A stretch of 64,000 nt of DNA from Nostoc sp. NMS9 (GTDB taxonomy: Bacteria > Cyanobacteriota > Cyanobacteriia > Cyanobacteriales > Nostocaceae). The DNA lies in the NCBI RefSeq assembly GCF_017114995.1, contig NZ_JABXKL010000015.1, positions 57,953-121,952 of the forward strand, in the 5' to 3' direction. Positions 42,890 to 51,659 of the stretch are shown piece after piece; position 1 is the first letter of the stretch; every line of letters begins with the position of its first letter. The notes beneath the pieces are model-generated. The model made no database searches and was not told the DNA's origin. It saw only the letters and a program-made list of their open reading frames with translations. The translations under genes were made by a program, and so were the position numbers.

Positions 42890-44239
42890 TCACAGTCGTT
42901 GAGCAAAACCTTGTAGTACTAAATTATTAGGAGTAACGGCAGTCACTTTTTCAAAATCCCACTTGACTTCTGTAATTGAGTCCCATTGATAGTTGTGGAA
43001 CAGATGTAAACAGAAAATTTTGATAAAGCCAATTGATAAGGATTTACCAGGACAAGCTCGTTCATGCCCTTCGCCATTCCAAGATAAAATATCTGAAAAA
43101 TTTCGTATTAGGTCAAAATTATCTGGATTTTGATATCTATTGGTATCCCGATTAGCTGTAAGAATAGAGCCAAGCAAGCGAGTACCTTTTTGGAATGGAC
43201 ATTTTTGTTCTCCAATCTCAACTTCACCCGCTTCAGTGGTGAGTTGGCTAACAAATCGCACAGGTGGATAGAGACGAGCCGTTTCTAGAATCACCTGATT
43301 GAAAAGTGTTAACCGTTCTAGAGCGTCTGAGTCTAAAGTTTTCTTGCCATTCCAGACTGCATTAATTTCTGATACTACATGATTTCTAAGAGTATTATCC
43401 AAGCAGAGAACACCAATAACAGATCCCAAAAGCGCACTTGTGCCGGCAGTACCAGCGATATGAATCATATCGAAAAGGCTATTAGCGATTTGGTGTTCGT
43501 TCAACTGATACTGAGCGCCTGTTTCAAAGTAAGATGCCCATTTAGCCGATTGTTTATATCGCTTAGTTAAATATTGACGATGCCGAATTTTTGGCGCTGT
43601 TAATATTGCCAGCAGATACTTGCTTATAAAGTTAGGTAAGGATGCGAGAGCCAAACCTTTAATGTAACTACTTGATGCTGTGATTTCGTCTTCAGATAAA
43701 GATATCTGAAAAACTAGTTGATGCAAAATCGACAGCATGATCTTTGGCAAATCGTTGCCGATGTGTAATTTACCCTGTCTAGCAGCCTCTAACAGGCTTT
43801 GCTCAACTAAATCCCCTAAAAAGTCTATCTGCTCTGACGGTTCCGGTAAGGCTTGTAAAAACACAGCACGTAGTCCTGTGTGTTCGTTACCGTTTGTTCC
43901 CAAGCTCAGAGGATTATCCAGCAGGTAGCTAGGAGCTAATATTCTGATGATGCCTAAATCATTTCCTCGCAGTTGTGGTTGGGTTTGCATTAGTTCTCTC
44001 ACCTGCGAGTGAGAGGAATGCATAATTGCTTGGTCTACTGCAAAATACTTGTCTCCAATATTATCCTTACGGATATAGAGAAAGTCCCGCCATGCATTGA
44101 GTATGATTGATGCATCTGTGTAATAAAAAATCAAGCGTAGAAACTTGCCGATCGCAGTGTCGTAACCTACTTTAGCTAGTATAGGTGCAAGCCAAAGCTG
44201 GCGATCGTGACCTTTGAGGATTTTATCTTTAAGTGTCAT
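42890..44239 (-). CDS. Cytochrome P450
   Basis: The protein has 449 residues without a membrane anchor. The haem-binding Cys is at about residue 396 in WNGEGHERACPGKSLSI, a variant of FxxGxxxCxG. The I-helix reads MIHIAGTAGTSALLG, lacking the usual acid-Thr pair, and the ExxR motif is in ILETARLYPPVRF. Loss of the I-helix acid-alcohol pair is typical of P450s that rearrange peroxides rather than activate oxygen. The lipoxygenase gene lies 118 bp upstream on the same strand, so this enzyme probably acts on its fatty acid hydroperoxide product; this is inference. Confidence 0.82.
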   Translation of the reverse strand: MTLKDKILKGHDRQLWLAPILAKVGYDTAIGKFLRLIFYYTDASIILNAWRDFLYIRKDNIGDKYFAVDQAIMHSSHSQVRELMQTQPQLRGNDLGIIRILAPSYLLDNPLSLGTNGNEHTGLRAVFLQALPEPSEQIDFLGDLVEQSLLEAARQGKLHIGNDLPKIMLSILHQLVFQISLSEDEITASSSYIKGLALASLPNFISKYLLAILTAPKIRHRQYLTKRYKQSAKWASYFETGAQYQLNEHQIANSLFDMIHIAGTAGTSALLGSVIGVLCLDNTLRNHVVSEINAVWNGKKTLDSDALERLTLFNQVILETARLYPPVRFVSQLTTEAGEVEIGEQKCPFQKGTRLLGSILTANRDTNRYQNPDNFDLIRNFSDILSWNGEGHERACPGKSLSIGFIKIFCLHLFHNYQWDSITEVKWDFEKVTAVTPNNLVLQGFAQRL

Positions 44240-44249
44240 AGTATTTATT

Positions 44250-44302
44250 TTGAGTCATTTGTCATTGGGCATTGGGCATTGGGCATTTGTCATTGGGCAT
44301 TG
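44250..44302. repeat. Heptamer repeat (cattggg)n
   Basis: Six copies of cattggg-type heptamers separate the P450 and lipoxygenase genes. They match words seen at 8716-8760. Confidence 0.8.
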
Positions 44303-44357
44303 GAAAGAGACAGGAAGCAATTTGTTCAATAATTTCCCTTGTCCCCCAGTTCCCAAT

Positions 44358-46250
44358 TCAAATATTGATGCTCTGAGGAATTTTAGAAGGAAGCAGATAC
44401 TCATAGGTTGGACGGTGCAAATTACGTTGCTTGATGGTATCTTCTACCTGCTGAAGATTACTCTGGAATGCTTGTAACAATGGTTTTACTTTTTGGTCTG
44501 TAAAGTATCCTTGCTGATAATCGCCCAGCTTGTTATAGTACACAGATCCCAATAAGCTGAGTAGGTTGTATTGCCGTTGTACCTGATCTAAGGGAGGGAG
44601 CAAATTAAGGTAGTCTTGCTCAGTAACTTCTCTTTTGAGAGTTGAGGCTGGTAAATAACCTGCCATTGGAATCGCTGCGGCGTAGCTCATAAAATCTTTT
44701 TGCGGAAAGTTAACCGCAGCGTGTTGAGCGCTGGCAGTGAAAATAATCAGCGTAGTGGCATCAATTAGGTAATTGCGCGTTTTGATGCTTCCATCTTCGC
44801 CAAAATCGGGGATGCGACCACCATCGTAAGCTGAGATTTCGGCTGCCCACGCTTGCAATGCTCTGTCTTTTTGAATGTCTTCATCCGTGGTGTAGTATAG
44901 GTTCAGGTAGTCCCAAACCCATTGATGAATGGCATCCCAGACTATTAGGGCATCATCCCGGTAAGGATAAACAGGTAAGAGATTGGGATCGTCTACACCG
45001 CGCTGTTGGAATTGCTTAGGTAAGATGGCGCTGTTAAAACCATAGCTTTGTAATCCTAGGACTGCTAAAACGCGAGAGTTGTCGATTGATGATGAGAGTA
45101 ATCTATCGACACCACCGCCTGGAGCTATGAGAATACGTTGAGCGGCATCGTTAATTGCTAAAGTGCTGTCAAAATGCGGGTGCAGTAGAATTCTTAGGGG
45201 ATGGGTGAGTGGCAGTTGTCGAGCTGTGGCGATCGCAAATACACCAACTAAGAGGTGAGTTCTTGCTAGGTGAGTAACAGGTTCGTGGAAGTTGGCATCT
45301 GCTATTTGCACTACTGTTTTGGCAAAAAGCCAAGAGTATTTACCGGAGTTAGGGGTAACGATCGGATAATCTGGGATTGGGGTTTGACCGCATTGAATGG
45401 CTATCGGACGCAATAGACGGGTGGGGTCTGAGCCTTTGGGTAAGGCAAACAGTGCTAGGGGAGCATAGAGATATTTTTGCTCGTGTGGGAATGTACCGTT
45501 GATCGCACCATCTAAAATTTTATAATCAGCTAAGTAGAGCCTGCCTTCAAGTCCGGCTGCTGCTAATGAATCGTCAGTTCCCATTACTCCTTGGTAATGT
45601 TCGTCTGTGACTGGGAAGCGATCGCCTGGAGTCGTTACTCGCTCGATCATCACGGGATTGTAGCCAGCGACTCTCATGTAGGCAAATACTTCATCTTCTT
45701 GGTAAGTTTTAGCGATCGCTGGCACACCAATCACCGGAAACAAATTTTCGTAGTCCTTGAGACTGGTTGCATGTCCTGTAGGCTGTCCTTCATATAGAAG
45801 GTTAATTATCCTATTGAGAGCATCTCTGAGGATCACAAGCCCGTTTTCTTTCAGAATAGAATAAAAAAGATCGTCGAGTTCTCTAAGATCCTTAGATATG
45901 CCATTGAGCAAAAACTGAGGGATAATTTGCAAGATTCTTGCCAGAATACTGATTTTTACTGGTACTGCTCCCTTGAGCAAGGCTTCTAAAATAAACCTTT
46001 TTACATCATCACGAATCGATTTAGAACCTTGATTGCCTCTGTTGACAATCAAGGTATTGATAAACACAACTCGTAACTGCTGGGCTAATAAAAAATACCA
46101 GTTAGTGGTGAACTCTTCGGCAATAGAAAGCCGATCTAGCATCGCAATAGATGGAATATGGATGTAGTTATATTGATACTCTCGCCTAGCTATATCTAAA
46201 GTATGAGTACTTGATGAGCTGATTGAATTTTCTGGTGATGAAGCAGTCAT
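44358..46250 (-). CDS. Lipoxygenase
   Basis: The protein has 630 residues, comprising the catalytic domain without a PLAT domain, as in other cyanobacterial enzymes. Iron ligands are visible: HEPVTHLARTHLL (His at about 326 and 331), SAQHAAVN (His at about 509 and Asn at about 513) and the C-terminal Ile630. WLFAKTVVQIADANFHE matches the conserved core. It should dioxygenate polyunsaturated fatty acids such as linoleate or alpha-linolenate to hydroperoxides. It is followed on the same strand by a P450 of likely hydroperoxide-processing type, so the two probably make an oxylipin. The regiospecificity cannot be read reliably. Confidence 0.93.
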   Translation of the reverse strand: MTASSPENSISSSSTHTLDIARREYQYNYIHIPSIAMLDRLSIAEEFTTNWYFLLAQQLRVVFINTLIVNRGNQGSKSIRDDVKRFILEALLKGAVPVKISILARILQIIPQFLLNGISKDLRELDDLFYSILKENGLVILRDALNRIINLLYEGQPTGHATSLKDYENLFPVIGVPAIAKTYQEDEVFAYMRVAGYNPVMIERVTTPGDRFPVTDEHYQGVMGTDDSLAAAGLEGRLYLADYKILDGAINGTFPHEQKYLYAPLALFALPKGSDPTRLLRPIAIQCGQTPIPDYPIVTPNSGKYSWLFAKTVVQIADANFHEPVTHLARTHLLVGVFAIATARQLPLTHPLRILLHPHFDSTLAINDAAQRILIAPGGGVDRLLSSSIDNSRVLAVLGLQSYGFNSAILPKQFQQRGVDDPNLLPVYPYRDDALIVWDAIHQWVWDYLNLYYTTDEDIQKDRALQAWAAEISAYDGGRIPDFGEDGSIKTRNYLIDATTLIIFTASAQHAAVNFPQKDFMSYAAAIPMAGYLPASTLKREVTEQDYLNLLPPLDQVQRQYNLLSLLGSVYYNKLGDYQQGYFTDQKVKPLLQAFQSNLQQVEDTIKQRNLHRPTYEYLLPSKIPQSINI

Positions 46251-46860
46251 TGACTCTACTTATGTTTAGTATGGGGAACTTTAATAGTTTAGGATAAACA
46301 GGTTTGAGTTACCTAAACGTATTATCGCAATCAAGTTTAAAATTACGATTTTTCTAAAGAAATTTTCTGGATTTTATCAACTCCTGAATCACGCATTAAA
46401 CATTTATAAATCTTGTAAAGAATATTTAGCAATACAAACAATATTTGCCAATATTTAGAAACAATTCTCAAAGAGAACTTTCGTACTAATACCAATTCTG
46501 TATGAAGATGCGCTAAACCATAAGTATAAGAAAGAAAAACGAACCGCATTCGCGCAGCGTCTCGTAAGAGTTGGACACAAAGAAAGAAGTTAAAAGGGTT
46601 TGGCGCAGCCTCACAAAGAAATGGTATAAGGTGTTGTGTTTGAGTTGACATTTGAACCACTGAAACAATATCAGGAATACGACTATCAGATTCTTCCTCT
46701 GCTGCTGATGTCTCCAATGCTTCTTCTGCTTACACAGCGATGGAATATTTTTCTATTACCTTCCCTCTATCAAAAATCTATCTCTATCTCACTGCCTTTA
46801 TCCTTCAACAGTTAGAAGCAGCGAATTTTGCTCCATGCAAAGCTATGAAGGCAAGTTCTC
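46251..46860. other. Intergenic region with a dispersed repeat
   Basis: A repeat at about 46495-46622 contains atgcgctaaaccataag, gaaccgcattcgcgcagcgt and aagggtttggcgcagcc, words that recur in Nostoc spacers from memory. A 124-codon minus-strand open frame (46343-46717) runs through it and is not called as a gene. The promoter of the reductase gene should lie in the last 150 bases. Confidence 0.55.
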
Positions 46861-47922
46861 ATGCTGTGGCAAAAGGATAAATTTGTGGATATTAGCAGAC
46901 GAAATTTACTGAAGGTAGTTTCTGCTTCTGGTTTAGGTGGAGCCGGGGTATTTGCTTTACAAGGTTTAACCAAACAGGTTTTAGCACAAAATCAGTCTAC
47001 CCCACTCCAGATTAAAAAAGGTGAAATGCTCTACAGGCAACTAGGACGCACCAAAGAACAAATATCTGTAATTGGTCTAGGTGGTCATCATATTGGTAGA
47101 CCAAAAGATGAACAAGAGGGTATTGCGCTGATCCGTACTGCTCTTGATCGCGGGATTAATTTTATGGATAATAGCTGGGATTACCATAATGGAGGTAGCG
47201 AAATTCGCATGGGTAAAGCTCTACAAAATGGTTATCGTCAAAAAGCTTTTCTGATGACTAAAATTGACGGTCGCACAAAGGCGGCTGCTGCTAAACAAAT
47301 TGATGAATCTTTAAAACGTTTGCAAACAGACCGGATTGATTTGTTGCAGCATCATGAAGTCATTCGCATGGAAGACCCAGACCGGATTTTTGCCCCTGGT
47401 GGTGCGATGGAAGCAGTTGTGGAAGCACAAAAAGCTGGCAAGATTCGCTACATAGGCTTTACTGGACACAAAGACCCTTTAGTACACCTGAGAATGTTGG
47501 AAGTTGCCAATCAAAACAACTTCCGTTTTGATGCAGTGCAGATGCCGTTAAATGTTATGGATGCCCATTTCCGCAGTTTTGAGAGGCAAGTTTTACCCAG
47601 ACTGGTTCAAGACGGAATTGCTGTACTGGGCATGAAATCAATGGGCGACCAAAACATTCTCAAAAGCAATGTGGTCAAACCGATCGAATGTCTGCATTAC
47701 GCGATGAATCTGCCAACTTCAACGGTGATTACAGGCATTGAAAGTATGCCCATCTTAAACCAGGCTTTCGAGGCAGTAAGTACTTTTACACCCATGAGCC
47801 AGGAACAAGTTAGAGCATTACTGAATCGGACTCGCCAAGCTGCTCTCAAAGGTCAGTATGAACTGTTTAAAACCACTAACCAATTTGATAGTACAGCCAA
47901 AAATCCTGAGTGGTTAGGATAA
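46861..47922 (+). CDS. Aldo/keto reductase with Tat signal
   Basis: The protein has 353 residues. The N-terminus carries a twin-arginine motif, DISRRNLLKVVSASG, followed by a hydrophobic stretch and LAQNQ, so the folded enzyme is exported through the Tat system. The body is an AKR barrel: YRQLGRTKEQISVIGLGGHHIG, the Asp-Tyr region FMDNSWDYHNGGSE, LMTKIDGRTK with the catalytic Lys and DLLQHHEV with the His. An exported AKR of this type is found across cyanobacteria; the substrate is unknown. It is a single gene with no close partner. Confidence 0.88.
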   Translation: MLWQKDKFVDISRRNLLKVVSASGLGGAGVFALQGLTKQVLAQNQSTPLQIKKGEMLYRQLGRTKEQISVIGLGGHHIGRPKDEQEGIALIRTALDRGINFMDNSWDYHNGGSEIRMGKALQNGYRQKAFLMTKIDGRTKAAAAKQIDESLKRLQTDRIDLLQHHEVIRMEDPDRIFAPGGAMEAVVEAQKAGKIRYIGFTGHKDPLVHLRMLEVANQNNFRFDAVQMPLNVMDAHFRSFERQVLPRLVQDGIAVLGMKSMGDQNILKSNVVKPIECLHYAMNLPTSTVITGIESMPILNQAFEAVSTFTPMSQEQVRALLNRTRQAALKGQYELFKTTNQFDSTAKNPEWLG

Positions 47923-48316
47923 GTTTTAGCTAGGGCGTGTTTGAAAACTAAGGTTCACAGCAAACAACCTTATATCTTGCTGTGGGCACAAAACTGGCAC
48001 GGCTGCAAAATCCAGAACTAAGTACAATTTTGCGTAAAAGCGTAGCGTTTTTAATGCAGAGGGATCAATTATAATACCCGGAAAATGACAGAAGAGGAAT
48101 ATCTCAAAGAGGCGATGCCTGCGGCGGGCTACGCCTACGCTCCTCACAGTTCACCTCGCCAACCCCATAGGCTCAAAACTACACCACTCATAACCTAACT
48201 GTATAACGACTGAACTCACCGACAATCAAACCAACCGAATTTTTAAGTTGATAATATTGTAATATCGATTAATATTCCAAATATGGCATATTAATTCAGG
48301 GTGTGAGGAGCCTGTG
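47923..48316. other. Intergenic region with a 29 bp dispersed repeat
   Basis: Bases 48112-48140 repeat the element seen at 39615-39643 with one difference. A GAGGAG ribosome binding site at 48305-48310 serves the toxin gene. An AT-rich stretch with aatattccaaatatggc lies upstream of it and may contain the promoter. No gene is seen. Confidence 0.6.
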
Positions 48317-48712
48317 GTGAGTGAAGAATGGGAGATTATTTACTACCAGGAGGTAGACGGGACTAAACCAGTTGAGGAGTTCTTCAATGATCCTTCGCTC
48401 ACTCAGGGCGAATTGAAGCAGTTTAAACTGCGCCTCTACTATTTAAAGAACAAAGGATTAGCCTTACAGCGCGAACGCTCGGACATCTTAGACAAAATAG
48501 AGACAGAAGATAAGCTTTATGAATTACGTTTGGATAACACTCGTAACAATATCCGTATCTTTGTGTGTGCTTTACCAGGTAAAGGTAAGCGTCTAATTTT
48601 GCTGCACGCTTTTAAGAAGAAAGGGGATAAGACTCCACTAAGACAAATTAAGATTGCAGCTAAAAGGCGAGATTTTACAATAGCGAAGGAGGATAAAACA
48701 GATGAGCAATAA
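48317..48712 (+). CDS. HigB/RelE-type toxin (phage Gp49-like)
   Basis: The protein has 131 residues from the second of two adjacent GTG codons; GAGGAG lies 6 bases before it. The pattern is that of the Gp49-like/HigB group: WEIIYYQEVDGTKPVEEFF at the start, KLYELRLDNTRNNIRIFV in the centre and RLILLHAFKKKGDKTPLRQI near the end. These are ribosome-dependent mRNA interferases with the RelE fold; the positively charged LHAFKKK region is typical of the active site. The antitoxin start codon lies within its last 11 bases, so the two are translationally coupled, toxin first as in higBA. Confidence 0.87.
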   Translation: MSEEWEIIYYQEVDGTKPVEEFFNDPSLTQGELKQFKLRLYYLKNKGLALQRERSDILDKIETEDKLYELRLDNTRNNIRIFVCALPGKGKRLILLHAFKKKGDKTPLRQIKIAAKRRDFTIAKEDKTDEQ

Positions 48713-49226
48713 TCCTCATCTAGGTGGCGATGCTTTGGCTTCCTTAAACAAAATTGTCCAAGACACACCAGAGAATCGTCTCGTCGAACGTCAGGAGATT
48801 TTTCGGCTTGCTTTAACTCAGGCAATGCGAAATGTACGTAAGCGGCTTGGATTTACCCAAAAAGAAATGGGTGAACGGTTTGGTGTGGGACAAAGTTGGG
48901 TATCTAAGTTGGAAGACATCAATCATGATCACACTTTTGACTCCGTACTTAAATACTTAAATGCTTTAGGGGCAGATTTTGAGGCAGCGATTATTATAGA
49001 AAAGCAGCGGGTTGAAATAATTGCAGCAAATCTGACTGTGGATAAGATAGACGTAGAGGCAGCCATCAACGCAATATTTGAAGATGCTGAAGACACAGAG
49101 CCAGTGAAGGAAGTACCAACCCCAGATTTTAACTTAATCTCACCGAAAGAGAGAGAGACATATTCTGAGGCACAGCATGTTCGGCATCGACAAGGAGGTT
49201 CTTGGGGGAGGGATAGTGTGGCATGA
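48702..49226 (+). CDS. HigA-like antitoxin with XRE helix-turn-helix
   Basis: The protein has 174 residues, longer than the usual HigA (about 90-130). The HTH region lies at about 45-100 (MRNVRKRLGFTQKEMGERFG, QSWVSKLEDINHD), followed by LNALGADFEAAII. The extra C-terminal 55 residues are acidic and without predicted fold (FEDAEDTEPVKEVPTPDF). It overlaps the toxin by 11 bp upstream and the ATPase by ATGA downstream. The antitoxin should neutralise HigB and repress the operon; the long tail could contact the ATPase. The latter is inference. Confidence 0.85.
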   Translation: MSNNPHLGGDALASLNKIVQDTPENRLVERQEIFRLALTQAMRNVRKRLGFTQKEMGERFGVGQSWVSKLEDINHDHTFDSVLKYLNALGADFEAAIIIEKQRVEIIAANLTVDKIDVEAAINAIFEDAEDTEPVKEVPTPDFNLISPKERETYSEAQHVRHRQGGSWGRDSVA

Positions 49227-50917
49227 AGACAATTACTTTTTATTCATATAAAGGTGGTGTTGGTAGAACACTGGCAGCAGCAAATTTTGCACTTTATCTA
49301 GCTAAACTGGGTCGAAAAACTGTTTTAGTAGATTTTGACCTTGAAGCACCAGGTTTAGACGCAAAGTTTGCCCAGTTTTCTGGATTTGAATTACCAGCTG
49401 ATCAAAAAGGACTTCTCGATTACATCTTAGATTATCAGGAACAAAATACTGATCCAGGAAGCATTGAGCAAATAAGCCTTCAAGTACCAATTCCTTCAAA
49501 AAAAACTTCACCCTTGTGGCTCATTCCAGCAGGGCAGTATCTCTCCAATGAATATTACAGAAAGCTGACTGAGCTTGACTGGAATTTATTATTCTCTAAA
49601 AAACGTGATGGTGTTGCGTTTTTTCAACAGTTTCTTGCCCGGATTGAAAAAGAATTACAGGCGGATTTTGTGATTATAGACTCCCGCACAGGCATTACCG
49701 AAATAGCAGGTATTTGTACACAGCAGCTACCTGATGAAGTTGTCATGCTGTCTCCTTTGAGTTCAGAAAGTATTAAAGTAAGTAAGCATATTAAGCAACT
49801 AATTGAGCAGAGTGCAGTAGCTAAAGCGCTTGGAAAGTCAATCGATGTTAAAGTTGTTGTATCACGCGTACCAAAACCTAAAGATTTAGAAAGTTTTAAG
49901 CAAAGATGTTGCCAAATTTTTGAAACAGATGAGACTAAACTGTTTTTTTTGTTTTCCTGTGAGAATCTAGAACAAGAAGAGTTTTTAGCAATTGCTGATC
50001 CTGACAGTAATAAGGAACTAGTAAGCAATTATGTGCGACTCTTCTATGGATTGAATTTAGAACTTTCTAGTGAAAATATTCGGGCTGAGATTGAGCAAAT
50101 AGGTAGTCGCTTGCTCTTTTCATCTTCACTCGAAAAGTCAGAAGAGGATGTTTTAGAGCTAGTTGCACTCTATCCGCATCCAGATGTATATCGTACTGCT
50201 ATGCGGTTCTTCCGGTTAAGGGAGAATACAGAAAAATTAAGGTCTTTTGGTTGGGAACTCCTTGAGCTATTACCAACTGACCAAGAAGCACAACAAATTC
50301 TTGCAGAAAGCTATTTATCTGAGCGAAAGCTTGATAAACAAGATAAGAAAAAAGCTGTGCGTGTCATCGATTCCCTATGGCAAAGGGAAGAACTTAACTC
50401 AGAACAAGCTGTACGCTACGCAGATATATTGGAAGATATAGAAGAATATTCTAAAAGTTTTGATGTTGTTTTTCCTTTGTGTGATGATCAAGAACTTGAT
50501 GACGATATCCAAATCCCAGCAAAATTGATTGCAGCGAGAACAGCTTTGAAGTTAGGCCAAACTGAGATTGCAGCCAGATTAATTCCAGATATTCCTCCGA
50601 AGCAGCTAGGAGGTTCGCTCATCTTTTTAGCAATAGAAACTTTGAAAGATAATGGAGATTTGGAAGGTGCGTTTGAGTCGGCGAAGCAGTTTATACGCCG
50701 AGAGTACAATCCTACCGTTATAGAGCAAGCAGCTAGTTTGGCTTACCAGTTAAATCGTGTGAAAGAGCTAGAAGACGCAATACGTTCACTTGCAAAATTC
50801 CGTACCTTAAAGGACGAGAGTTTTTACCAAAACTTAAAGGACTGCGGATTGTCTGAACTAGCACGTGAATTACAAAAGTCATCCTATAAGTATTCATCGG
50901 GTCAGAATATTAAATAA
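49223..50917 (+). CDS. MinD/ParA-like KGGVGR ATPase with helical-repeat C-terminus
   Basis: The protein has 564 residues. Its N-terminal 270 residues are a deviant-Walker P-loop ATPase: FYSYKGGVGRTLAAANFA with Arg in place of the usual Lys-Thr end, VDFDLEAPGLDAKF and DFVIIDSRTGITEI as Walker B. The C-terminal 290 residues are all-helical repeats of TPR type (EDVLELVALYPHPDVYRTAM, LIAARTALKLGQTEIAARLI, EQAASLAYQLNRVKELEDA). KGGVGR-motif ATPases are noted in predicted bacterial conflict systems; a role here is suggested by overlap with the toxin-antitoxin pair, but nothing is proven. The ATGA overlap shows translational coupling. No terminator is obvious before recR. Confidence 0.82.
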   Translation: MKTITFYSYKGGVGRTLAAANFALYLAKLGRKTVLVDFDLEAPGLDAKFAQFSGFELPADQKGLLDYILDYQEQNTDPGSIEQISLQVPIPSKKTSPLWLIPAGQYLSNEYYRKLTELDWNLLFSKKRDGVAFFQQFLARIEKELQADFVIIDSRTGITEIAGICTQQLPDEVVMLSPLSSESIKVSKHIKQLIEQSAVAKALGKSIDVKVVVSRVPKPKDLESFKQRCCQIFETDETKLFFLFSCENLEQEEFLAIADPDSNKELVSNYVRLFYGLNLELSSENIRAEIEQIGSRLLFSSSLEKSEEDVLELVALYPHPDVYRTAMRFFRLRENTEKLRSFGWELLELLPTDQEAQQILAESYLSERKLDKQDKKKAVRVIDSLWQREELNSEQAVRYADILEDIEEYSKSFDVVFPLCDDQELDDDIQIPAKLIAARTALKLGQTEIAARLIPDIPPKQLGGSLIFLAIETLKDNGDLEGAFESAKQFIRREYNPTVIEQAASLAYQLNRVKELEDAIRSLAKFRTLKDESFYQNLKDCGLSELARELQKSSYKYSSGQNIK

Positions 50918-51021
50918 CCAATCTAAAAAATCTTGTAAAAGTGTCATCATAGTTATGGTAAAAACATTCTGGAGACAAGACAACGGTTTACGCACGCCCT
51001 TTAGCACGGTTAATTGAACAA

Positions 51022-51579
51022 TTGCAACGCCTACCGGGAGTTGGCCCCAAAAGTGCCCAACGACTGGCTTTGCATATTTTGAAGCGACCAGAAGCAGAAG
51101 TAGAAGCTTTGGCACAAGCTTTAGTTGAGGCAAAAAAACAGATAGGCTTGTGTTCTGTTTGCTTTCACTTATCTGCTGAACCTGTTTGTGAAATTTGCCG
51201 CAATGCCAACCGTGACAATAATACTATCTGTGTTGTTGCAGATCCTCGTGATGTGATTGCGCTGGAAAAAACCCGCGAATACAAAGGCAAATATCACGTT
51301 TTGGGCGGGGTGATTTCGCCAATTGATGGAATTGGCCCAGATCAGTTGACTATACTAGCTTTGCAGCGCCGGGTGAGTCAGCAAAAACCTCAAGAAGTAA
51401 TTCTCGCAATTAGTCCGAGTGTAGAAGGGGAGACAACAACCCTGTATATCGGTCAGCTATTGAAACCATTTGCCAAGGTGACGCGGATTGCTTTTGGTTT
51501 ACCTGTAGGTGGCGATTTGGAGTACGCAGATGAAGTTACTTTGGCGAGGGCGTTGGAAGGACGCCGAGAATTAGATTAA
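51022..51579 (+). CDS. recR: Recombination protein RecR (start codon uncertain)
   Basis: The protein has 185 residues from a TTG at 51022. It has the helix-hairpin-helix region [17 protein letters not shown], a four-Cys zinc finger (CSVCF...CEICR), the Toprim motif [12 protein letters not shown] and the C-terminal [19 protein letters not shown]. RecR works with RecO/RecF to load RecA on gapped DNA. The in-frame sequence upstream (50986-51021) encodes [12 protein letters not shown], the expected RecR N-terminal helix. However, no ATG, GTG or TTG lies between the stop at 50959 and 51022. GGAG at 50971 is spaced for an ACG codon at 50983, so the true start may be non-canonical. Confidence 0.92.
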   Translation: MQRLPGVGPKSAQRLALHILKRPEAEVEALAQALVEAKKQIGLCSVCFHLSAEPVCEICRNANRDNNTICVVADPRDVIALEKTREYKGKYHVLGGVISPIDGIGPDQLTILALQRRVSQQKPQEVILAISPSVEGETTTLYIGQLLKPFAKVTRIAFGLPVGGDLEYADEVTLARALEGRRELD

Positions 51580-51659
51580 ATTTTGTTGATTTTGCTGGTT
51601 AATCACTTTACTCAATACGGTTCAGTTGAGCCTAAAATCCAATGAACAGAAATAGAGTT

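Noticed and set aside
46343-46717. 124-codon minus-strand open frame
   Set aside because: About half of it runs through a dispersed Nostoc repeat, there is no clear ribosome binding site, and the translation lacks domain character.
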